DNA of 64,000 nucleotides from JAJFJD01 sp965228695. Its GTDB lineage: Bacteria; Pseudomonadota; Alphaproteobacteria; UBA8366. The stretch's first letter is position 1. Each line of letters starts with the position of its first letter. Below, in pieces: positions 27,808-34,655 of the stretch. Made by a program: the position numbers and the translations under genes. The notes beneath the pieces are model-generated. The model worked only from the letters and a program-made list of their open reading frames with translations, was not told the origin of the DNA and did not search any database. The stretch lies in NCBI GenBank assembly GCA_965228695.1, contig CBDDIB010000002.1, positions 3,844,001-3,908,000 on the forward strand. The letters run 5' to 3'.

Positions 27808-29601
27808 ATGAGAGCCCCCGAGGAAGAACTCAAGCATCTACTCCTCGCCCCCGAGCTTGCCCTTCTAAAGCGAATACAGCGGCGGTGCGACGCCCTCCAA
27901 CTGCGGGTCGGTGACGATCCTGCGCTGAAACACAGCGTCCGCGGCGTCATCGTCGAGGTGCTGCGTGAATCCGGCGTACAGGAACACGACCGCCTCGCCG
28001 CCGCGCTCGCCCCCTTGATCGTTTCGAGCATGCGGCAGGAAATCCGCAACTCCCGCGACATGATGGTCGACGCGCTCTATCCGATCACCGGCCAGTTGGT
28101 GAAGGCCGCCGTCCGGAATGCATTTAACGAACTCCTCGAAACCATCAACACCAAGCTCGACGAAGGCTTCTCGGCGGACCGCTGGCGCGCAAAGATTCAA
28201 TCGAAAATCACAGGCACCTCGGAAGCGGAGATTTTGCTGCGCCGCAATCCTCCCTTCGACATCGAAGAGATTTACGTCATCCACCGCCCGACCGGCCTGC
28301 TGATCGAGCGTGTCGGTGCGTCCGAGGAGCAAGGGGACGACGAAGGCGGCGTCGATAGCGAACTCGTCAGCGGGCTCCTGACCGCCATCATGGACTTCAC
28401 GCGCGATGCCTTCAGCGATGAGAAAGGCGGAGAGCTACGCACGCTCACATTCGGTGAATCCCAGCTCTTTTTGCGCACGTCCGCCAACACCATTCTCGCC
28501 GCCAAGACCACGGGGACACCGCCGCCCCGCTTCGAGGCCGCCCTGCAGCGGGCTTTCCTGTCGATCCTGGAGCGCTGGAACGACTTCCTCGCATCCTTCG
28601 ACGACGAGGTGAAGGAAGATCAGAAAGCCTCGTTCGATGACGATCTAAACGAATGGTTCCGCGACCTGCTGCGAGCGCGCGGAAAGAATTTCCGGGGCGG
28701 CGCATTCCGGGCCTATGCGGTCATCGCGGTCGTGTTCCTGTTGATCGCGGCGTGGCCGGCATGGGCGACCTACCAGTATTACCGGGCGCAGGCCATCGAG
28801 AACGACGCACGGAACGTCGTCGAGAGTCAGGCGGCACTGTCCGGCTATCCGATCGATATCCGCTACGATGGCGACGCCGAGGCCCTGGTGGTATCCGGTT
28901 TGCTGCCAAGCACCGCGGCGAGAGACCAATTGGTTTCGGACCTCGCCGACCGCTTGCCCGGCGTCAGGAACGACCTGCGGCTTGCGGCACTGAACCCGGT
29001 CCGCGAAGAAGACATTACCGATAGCGTGGGCGCAATCCTGAATACGGAACTGACGAAACTCAAGACGTCGTTGCGCCAAGCCATTGCTGACCTGGAGACG
29101 CAAACAAAGGCCGGCGATGCCGCGTTGGCGGAACAAATTTCCAAGTCCGTCGCAGGACTGGACGCCAAATTCAGTAACTTCGAAAAATCGATATCGCAGC
29201 AGATCGAGAGTCGAATCGCGACGGCGCTGGTGCCTTCGCCGAGCAAGGTGTTGACCGAATGGGTCCAGACCAACACCTTGTTCCTGCGCGACGAAACGCA
29301 GTTCCGAAACCCGGATTTGGCCAAGGCACTCTTGCGCGAATTGGCCGCGCTGATCGACTCAACGCCCGATGACCTGCACATTCGCGTCGTGGGGTACACT
29401 GACAACAAGGGATCGGACTCGCTGAACGCGCGGCTGTCGATGGAACGGGCGCAAACAGTGGCCGGAATGCTCACGGCACTCGGCGTTCCCGAAAACCGAT
29501 TGATTACGGTCGGACGATCGTCGGAAAAATCGATCGGCTCAGGCGAGAACGCGGCATACAATCGGCGGGTCGAGTTCGAGATCGTAAATCTGCCCGAATA
29601 G
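27808..29601 (+). CDS. Inner-membrane protein with large cytoplasmic region and periplasmic OmpA domain
   Basis: 597 residues in an unusual order. Residues 1-300 form a helical cytoplasmic region of no known family. One membrane helix spans about 302-321 (AYAVIAVVFLLIAAW). A BON-like segment follows at about 340-400 (VVSGLLPSTAARDQLVSDLADRLPG), then a coiled coil at about 410-475. A full OmpA C-terminal peptidoglycan-binding domain closes the protein at 485-597 (VVGYTDNKGSDSLNARLSMERAQTV to NRRVEFEIV), with its Asp and Arg ligands. The design links the cell wall to the cytoplasm through one helix. The GTPase gene starts 13 bases downstream. Confidence 0.85.
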   Translation: MRAPEEELKHLLLAPELALLKRIQRRCDALQLRVGDDPALKHSVRGVIVEVLRESGVQEHDRLAAALAPLIVSSMRQEIRNSRDMMVDALYPITGQLVKAAVRNAFNELLETINTKLDEGFSADRWRAKIQSKITGTSEAEILLRRNPPFDIEEIYVIHRPTGLLIERVGASEEQGDDEGGVDSELVSGLLTAIMDFTRDAFSDEKGGELRTLTFGESQLFLRTSANTILAAKTTGTPPPRFEAALQRAFLSILERWNDFLASFDDEVKEDQKASFDDDLNEWFRDLLRARGKNFRGGAFRAYAVIAVVFLLIAAWPAWATYQYYRAQAIENDARNVVESQAALSGYPIDIRYDGDAEALVVSGLLPSTAARDQLVSDLADRLPGVRNDLRLAALNPVREEDITDSVGAILNTELTKLKTSLRQAIADLETQTKAGDAALAEQISKSVAGLDAKFSNFEKSISQQIESRIATALVPSPSKVLTEWVQTNTLFLRDETQFRNPDLAKALLRELAALIDSTPDDLHIRVVGYTDNKGSDSLNARLSMERAQTVAGMLTALGVPENRLITVGRSSEKSIGSGENAAYNRRVEFEIVNLPE

Positions 29602-29614
29602 CGGATACGCCCTG

Positions 29615-30133
29615 ATGGTAAGCAGAAAGATATGTGTGATCGGCCAGTTCGCGGTCGGCAAGACATCGCTGGTGCGGCGGTATGTATTGGATGAATTCTC
29701 GCACGACTATCAGGCAACGCTCGGCGTGAACATCTACAAATTCAGCGACGCCGTCGACGACCCGGCGGGCGGCGAAACCGAATTGAACCAGATTATTTGG
29801 GACATCGAGGGCGGCGACACGAACCCGGAGAAAATCGGCTCCTACATCCGGGGTGCGGCCGGCGCCCTCATCGTCGGAGATATCACGCGCGCCGAAACCG
29901 TCGCCGCAATGTCCGACCATGCCCGTCTGTTCCAATCGCTCCGCCCTGGCCGCCCGTTCGCTTTTGCGCTCAATAAGATCGACCTGCTCGGCGACCCTGC
30001 GCCGCCGGATACCGATGAACGGCTGACCAAAGAGTTTGGCGCGGACGTGGTGCGGACCAGCGCCGCGACCGGCATCGCCGTGCCGAAACTATTTCGGCGT
30101 CTCGGCGTTCGAATTCTGGAAATCGGCGCGTAA
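29615..30133 (+). CDS. Ras/Rab-like small GTPase
   Basis: 172-residue single-domain GTPase of the Ras superfamily. G1 is GQFAVGKTS (about 9-17), the switch-I Thr is in YQATLGV, G3 is WDIEGGD, G4 is NKIDLL, and G5 is TSAATG. The layout is that of Rab/Rho-type prokaryotic GTPases. In G3 the Ras catalytic Gln position is not Gln (the motif reads DIEGGD instead of DTAGQE), so intrinsic hydrolysis may be slow or need a partner. It has no membrane anchor. It sits between the OmpA-domain gene and the histidine kinase gene, suggesting a switch between envelope state and signalling. Confidence 0.88.
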   Translation: MVSRKICVIGQFAVGKTSLVRRYVLDEFSHDYQATLGVNIYKFSDAVDDPAGGETELNQIIWDIEGGDTNPEKIGSYIRGAAGALIVGDITRAETVAAMSDHARLFQSLRPGRPFAFALNKIDLLGDPAPPDTDERLTKEFGADVVRTSAATGIAVPKLFRRLGVRILEIGA

Positions 30134-30258
30134 ATTGCTTCGTTTCCCACATAACACCGACTTCATAACTAGATCGAGCCTTTCCCGGAGCCCATTTGTT
30201 TCCCGAAAATCATTTAGCGCGACGCCGGCTGGGCCGGCGAAGACCTGAACCGAGGCCC

Positions 30259-31407
30259 ATGACCACAGATCTCCCCTTCCCCGTTCTCGAGACGACGCGC
30301 ACCTTGTTCGACGCCGGCACCCTCGGGCTTGTGATGATCGATGCGGGCTTCACGGTCGTCGGACGGCACGGAAAACTGGTGGAATGGATCGAGCCGCAAA
30401 CAAACGCGATGGATTGCCTGCCGTTCCTGGTCGGCCTGGATGAGACCATGAAAGACCTGGCGGGCAGTGAAAAGCCCCCGTTCAGCCTGTCGAACCTCAG
30501 CCTGCACAAACCCGATTCCGATGACCGCACGACCATCTCGATCCAAATTTACGGACAGCCGGACAGCGACGGCGTTTCTCTCCTGGTGCAGGACTCATCG
30601 GAAATGGCGCGCCTCGAACAACAGGTACTCCAACGCAGCAACGAACTCGCCCTGGCGGAGGAAAAACTCCGCGAAGCGAAGGAGTTGGCGGAATCGGCAA
30701 ACCGGGCCAAATCTGCCTTTCTCGCCAACATCAGCCACGAACTGCTGACGCCGTTGAGCGTCATCTCCGGCGATGCGGAGATCATCCGGCAGGACGGCAT
30801 GAGCCTCGACGAGACCCGGTCCTACGCCGACGATATTTACGAGAGCAGCATTTACCTGATCGATCTGGTGCGCGACCTCCTCGACCTATCGCGCGCGGAG
30901 GTCGGCGGCGCCGAGTTGCTCGAGGAAATCGTTTCGATCGAAGCGGTGGCGGCGGACGCTGTCCACATGGTCGGGCAACTGGGTGGTGCGAATATCGAGT
31001 TCCAACTGGACATTCCCGACGACACGCCGGATCTTTTCGCGGATCGCCGGCGCATCAAACAGATGTTGATCAATCTGCTTTCCAACGCGGTGAAATACAC
31101 GCCCGACGGCGGGTACGTGACGGTCGCGGTCTCTCGCGACACGGATAGCGGATTGTCGCTGTCCGTTCGGGACACGGGCACGGGCATCGACCCGGCGGAC
31201 ATGGACCGGATCCTCGACCCCTTCAGCCAAGGCCCTGCGCCTTTACGCCAAGGCAGCCCCAAGGGTGTCGGTCTCGGCCTGCCGCTCACCAAGTCCTTGG
31301 TCACACTACACGGCGGCCGCTTGTCGATCGACAGCGCGCCGGAGGCCGGCACGGTCGCGACGCTGTATTTCCCCGCCGACCGGCTGCGCCGCGACGAACG
31401 GGCGTAA
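30259..31407 (+). CDS. PAS-type cytoplasmic sensor histidine kinase
   Basis: 382 residues from ATG 30259. An N-terminal PAS-like domain (about 10-110, LFDAGTLGLVMIDAGFTVVGRHGKL) is followed by a coiled-coil linker (LEQQVLQRSNELALAEEKLREAKEL). The HisKA domain carries phospho-acceptor His160 in NISHELLTPLS, and the ATPase domain has N box NLLSNAVKYTPDGG, G1 DTGTGI and G2 GVGLGLPL. There is no membrane segment, so input must come from inside the cell, possibly via the GTPase or the cytoplasmic region of the OmpA-domain protein. The response-regulator gene starts three bases after its stop. Confidence 0.92.
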   Translation: MTTDLPFPVLETTRTLFDAGTLGLVMIDAGFTVVGRHGKLVEWIEPQTNAMDCLPFLVGLDETMKDLAGSEKPPFSLSNLSLHKPDSDDRTTISIQIYGQPDSDGVSLLVQDSSEMARLEQQVLQRSNELALAEEKLREAKELAESANRAKSAFLANISHELLTPLSVISGDAEIIRQDGMSLDETRSYADDIYESSIYLIDLVRDLLDLSRAEVGGAELLEEIVSIEAVAADAVHMVGQLGGANIEFQLDIPDDTPDLFADRRRIKQMLINLLSNAVKYTPDGGYVTVAVSRDTDSGLSLSVRDTGTGIDPADMDRILDPFSQGPAPLRQGSPKGVGLGLPLTKSLVTLHGGRLSIDSAPEAGTVATLYFPADRLRRDERA

Positions 31408-31410
31408 CGC

Positions 31411-32841
31411 ATGAGCGACCGATCGAAAATACTGCTGGTGGAAGATACGCCGGCCTTGGCGCGAACCTATTGCGGGTATCTTCGAAACGAACCCGTCGAG
31501 ATAAGCCATGTCGAAACCGGCCAAGCGGCGCTCGACGCGCTGCAGCGGGAGATGCCCGATGCGATGCTGCTCGATCTCAAACTGCCCGACATGGACGGCC
31601 TCGACATTCTGAGGAACCTGTCAACGGAACTGCAGGCCTGCCCCGTCATCGTGATTACCGCCCATGGGTCGGTGAATACCGCGGTTGAGGCCATGCAGGC
31701 GGGCGCGGCCGATTTCCTGGTCAAACCCTTCAACGCGGAACGGCTCAGGGTCACGCTTCGGAACCAGTTGGAAAAACGGGAACTGACCGAGATCGTCAAG
31801 ACGTTCGAAGAGACCAAAAGCCGGCCCGAATTCGAAGGATTTCTCGGATCGAGTCTCATTATGCAATCGGTCTACCATGCGATCCAAAGCGCGGCGGCCA
31901 GCGACGCGACGGTCTTCATCACCGGCGAAAGCGGTACCGGCAAGGAAGTGTGCGCCGCCGCCGTGCACAATCGCAGCAAGCGGCGTAACGGCCCCTTCGT
32001 GCCGATCAATTGCGCCGCGATCCCGGCAGATCTCATCGAGAGCGAGATTTTCGGTCACGTGAAGGGGGCCTTCACCGGTGCCGTCGCGGACCGGAAAGGC
32101 GCCGCCGAGACCGCTGACGGCGGCACGCTGTTCCTCGACGAAATCTGCGAGATGGATGTCTCACTGCAAAGCAAGCTGTTGCGCTTCGTGCAAACCGGCA
32201 GCTTCACGAAAGTCGGCAGCAGCGCGTCCCAATCCGTCGATATCCGTATTATTTGCGCAACCAACCGCGATCCACTGACCGAAGTGCAGGCCGGGCGGTT
32301 TCGGGAAGACCTGTATTACCGTCTCCATGTCATTCCCTTGGCGCTGCCGCCGCTCCGCGATCGTGGCGAGGACGTCGTGGAAATCGCGCGGCACTACCTC
32401 GCGGCATACGGCAATCAAGAGGCCAAGACCTTCGCCGATTTCGACGCTGATGCCGCGGCCGCCCTGCTCGCCTACAGCTGGCCCGGCAACGTCCGCGAGT
32501 TGCAGAACGTCATCCATCAAACGGTGGTGATGCATGATGCCGATATCGTGGCAGCGTCCATGCTTGCCCTGCCGGACGGAAGCCCCGCCGAGGGCAGCCC
32601 CGCCGCCGCGAAGAGCATTGCCGACCGCCAATCCGCAACGCCGCCAAACGACGCCTCCGACGGTGCGGATTTGGAAGAACTGGCGAAGACGATCCGTCCG
32701 CTCGATGACGTCGAACGCGAGACGATCACCCGCGCCATCCAGCTATGCGGTGGCGATGTGCGGAAGGCGGCCGTGTTCTTGGGCATCGCCCCGGCGACGG
32801 TCTACCGCAAACTCAAGAAATGGCAGCTCGACGCGCGGTAA
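31411..32841 (+). CDS. NtrC-family sigma-54-dependent response regulator
   Basis: 476 residues. Receiver domain: Asp11-12 acidic pair, phospho-acceptor Asp55 (LLDLKLPDMDG) and Lys105. Central AAA+ domain: Walker A GESGTGKE at 172-179, the sigma-54-contacting GAFTGA at 219-224, and an arginine-finger region near FREDLYYRL. C-terminal Fis-type HTH at about 430-474 (GGDVRKAAVFLGIAPATVYRKLKKW). All motifs needed for a functional enhancer-binding protein are intact. A matching sigma-54 promoter and palindromic upstream site lie directly after this gene. Confidence 0.95.
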   Translation: MSDRSKILLVEDTPALARTYCGYLRNEPVEISHVETGQAALDALQREMPDAMLLDLKLPDMDGLDILRNLSTELQACPVIVITAHGSVNTAVEAMQAGAADFLVKPFNAERLRVTLRNQLEKRELTEIVKTFEETKSRPEFEGFLGSSLIMQSVYHAIQSAAASDATVFITGESGTGKEVCAAAVHNRSKRRNGPFVPINCAAIPADLIESEIFGHVKGAFTGAVADRKGAAETADGGTLFLDEICEMDVSLQSKLLRFVQTGSFTKVGSSASQSVDIRIICATNRDPLTEVQAGRFREDLYYRLHVIPLALPPLRDRGEDVVEIARHYLAAYGNQEAKTFADFDADAAAALLAYSWPGNVRELQNVIHQTVVMHDADIVAASMLALPDGSPAEGSPAAAKSIADRQSATPPNDASDGADLEELAKTIRPLDDVERETITRAIQLCGGDVRKAAVFLGIAPATVYRKLKKWQLDAR

Positions 32842-32877
32842 CGCCCGACGGCTTTGGATTGCATTAGGTTGCATTAC

Positions 32878-32896
32878 GAGTCTCAAATTGAGACTC
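32878..32896. promoter_or_regulatory. Perfect 19-bp palindrome, candidate enhancer site
   Basis: GAGTCTCAAATTGAGACTC has nine-base arms around one central base with no mismatch. It ends 90 bases before the -24 element of the sigma-54 promoter, the classic distance for an NtrC-type activator site. No U-run follows, so a terminator is less likely, though the hairpin lies 37 bases after the regulator stop codon. Confidence 0.6.
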
Positions 32897-32986
32897 AAAC
32901 CGCACTCGCCGACCGTTCTTCGCGTTCCCAAGATTCCAAAGACCCTGATTTCCGCCGTTTTTCACCCGAGCACGGCGATGCGGTGT

Positions 32987-33001
32987 TGGCACCATGATTG
33001 C
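32987..33001 (+). promoter_or_regulatory. Sigma-54 (-24/-12) promoter
   Basis: TGGCAC, five bases, TTGC: an exact match to the sigma-54 core TGGCAC-N5-TTGC, followed by T. Transcription would start near 33012, leaving a leader of about 70 bases to the lipoprotein gene. It lies immediately downstream of a sigma-54 activator gene, which strengthens the call. Confidence 0.8.
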
Positions 33002-33083
33002 TCCCTAACCCATACCGGCATGTTTCCGGATAGCCGACCACTTGGTCCGGCGATCAAACACGCCGCAACGGGAGAGCACAGTT

Positions 33084-33302
33084 ATGACCAATACAGCAGC
33101 AAGAAACCTATTGGCCGCCCTTGCGATTCTCACCGTCTTGGGTGGCTGCGCCGCCACGTCGTCGGATACGGATTCGCAGACGACGGTCGCCCGATCGAAC
33201 GACACGGATCCGAAGGCAAAGAAAGCCCCCACGGACGGACGCCGCATCATCGAGGGAATCGATTACGGGAACTCCGGATTTGGCGGGTTCGTTTTTCGGT
33301 AA
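33084..33302 (+). CDS. Small lipoprotein, likely sigma-54 regulon output
   Basis: 72 residues. The signal peptide has a lipobox LGGC with the lipidated Cys near residue 22; a charged, probably disordered, segment follows and a short conserved-looking tail ends IDYGNSGFGGFVFR. GGGAGAG precedes ATG 33084. It is the first gene after the sigma-54 promoter. No known family is recognised; retention in the outer membrane or inner membrane cannot be decided. Confidence 0.75.
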   Translation: MTNTAARNLLAALAILTVLGGCAATSSDTDSQTTVARSNDTDPKAKKAPTDGRRIIEGIDYGNSGFGGFVFR

Positions 33303-33415
33303 CAGCCCCTGATCACCACCTCCGCTTCACCATCCGGATGGCCCGGGGTCCCGCGGAGAGCACAACAAAATTTGGTCCGCCGCGAGCCGACCATGTCGAG
33401 AGGAGAAATAGTGAA

Positions 33416-33823
33416 ATGAACTACAGCATCGAAACCATCGAAGGGATCGGCGCAACCTACGGGCAGACGTTGAAGGACGCCGGCATCACCAACACGAAGG
33501 GATTGCTGGAAAAATGCGGCACCCGCGCGGGCCGCGCGAAGACATCCAAGGAAACCGGCCTGTCCGAAGCGCTGCTGCTGAAATGGACCAACATGGCCGA
33601 CCTGATGCGCATCTCCGGCGTTGGCGAAGAATATTCGGAACTTCTGGAAGCCGCGGGTGTCGATACGATCAAGGAACTCCGCAACCGCAATCCGGAGACG
33701 CTGACCGCAATGATGGAAGAAACCAACAAATCGAAGAAACTGACGCGATTGACCCCCAAACAATCGCAGGTCGAGAAGTGGGTTACCGAGGCAAAGACGC
33801 TAAAGCCCGTCATCTCACACTGA
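33416..33823 (+). CDS. DUF4332-like helix-hairpin-helix protein
   Basis: 135 residues. Two tandem helix-hairpin-helix-like units are visible: IEGIGATYGQTLKDAGITNTKGLLEKCG and ISGVGEEYSELLEAAGVDTIKELRNRNPETL. This is the DUF4332 pattern. Such units usually bind DNA backbone or proteins without sequence specificity. GAGGAGA precedes ATG 33416. It lies 113 bases after the lipoprotein gene and could share the sigma-54 transcript; no separate promoter was recognised. Confidence 0.83.
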   Translation: MNYSIETIEGIGATYGQTLKDAGITNTKGLLEKCGTRAGRAKTSKETGLSEALLLKWTNMADLMRISGVGEEYSELLEAAGVDTIKELRNRNPETLTAMMEETNKSKKLTRLTPKQSQVEKWVTEAKTLKPVISH

Positions 33824-33851
33824 GGTTCGCGGTGCCGGTCGCTGGAGCCCA

Positions 33852-33869
33852 CCGCAGATCCCTCTGCGG
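33852..33869 (+). terminator. Possible terminator after the DUF4332-like gene
   Basis: CCGCAGA and TCTGCGG pair perfectly (7 bp) around a 4-base loop, 28 bases after the stop codon, followed by a moderately T-rich AGCTTGTTGTG. The weak T tract keeps this tentative. Confidence 0.4.
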
Positions 33870-33957
33870 AGCTTGTTGTGCCCCAATTCCAGTGGCCGGC
33901 ATCGTGGGCATTGCGCTATAAATTAAACGCATTGCTTGCATAAAAGGAAATAAATCA

Positions 33958-34440
33958 ATGAATAGTAGAGCAAACGCGCTCCAGGCTTGGATCTGGATCA
34001 TCGTTGCAATGGCTTTCCTGGGACTCGCCCAACCCGGCTATGCGCAAAGTAGCTGTAAGGGGCTCTCGAAAGGGAAATGCGGGAGCAGCAGTTCCTGTAC
34101 TTGGGTGAAAGGATACAAAACCAAGACCGGGACATCGGTCGCATCCTATTGCCGTAGCAAGGGCTCGAAGGGCGCCGCCGCCAAAGCGAAATCCAAGAAA
34201 GCAGATGCCAAGGCAAAAGCGGCCTCGAAAAAGAAAGCCGCCGCCGCAAAATCGTCCCGCGCGACGAAGAAGGCGGCGGGTAAGAAAGCCAAGGCAAAGG
34301 CCACGAAGAAAAAAGCCAAGGCGAAAGCCGCCAAGAAAAAAGCAGCGACCACGAAAAAGGCGAAGGCCAAGTCAACTAAAGCAAAAGCCAAGGCGAAAGC
34401 CAAAGCCGCGGAAAAGGCGAAGTCGTCCGCGAAGAAATAG
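33958..34440 (+). CDS. Exported Lys/Ala-rich (histone H1-like) protein
   Basis: 160 residues. The signal peptide (about 1-29) ends GYAQSS. A short Cys-bearing module follows (CKGLSKGKCGSSSSCTWVKG, one more Cys after it), four Cys in all. The last 95 residues are nearly all Lys, Ala, Thr and Ser in KAKAK-type repeats like the tail of histone H1. The exported Cys module plus cationic tail suggests binding to an anionic polymer (DNA, LPS or cell wall) outside the cytoplasm. Tail length could vary by repeat slippage. Confidence 0.75.
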   Translation: MNSRANALQAWIWIIVAMAFLGLAQPGYAQSSCKGLSKGKCGSSSSCTWVKGYKTKTGTSVASYCRSKGSKGAAAKAKSKKADAKAKAASKKKAAAAKSSRATKKAAGKKAKAKATKKKAKAKAAKKKAATTKKAKAKSTKAKAKAKAKAAEKAKSSAKK

Positions 34441-34579
34441 CCGCGCGGATCCGGCCAACACGATACGCACCTCGGCGATGGGGGCACAGACCCCGTCGTC
34501 AATAAGACGAAAGCAACGTTTCAATACCGCAGTGGGGTCATCACATTCGGCCAACCGCGTAGCAATTGCCGGGGGACGT

Positions 34580-34613
34580 GAAAAGGAGATGGAATTTGTC
34601 CCATCTCCTTTTC
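34580..34613. terminator. Bidirectional terminator between Lys-rich gene and RND gene
   Basis: GAAAAGGAGATGG and CCATCTCCTTTTC pair perfectly over 13 bp with an 8-base loop. Each end of the stem supplies a run of four T on the outgoing strand, fitting the two convergent genes that flank it. Confidence 0.65.
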
Positions 34614-34655
34614 GCATTTAAGGACCACGGAACAGACCGGTGAAGGACGACCGAC

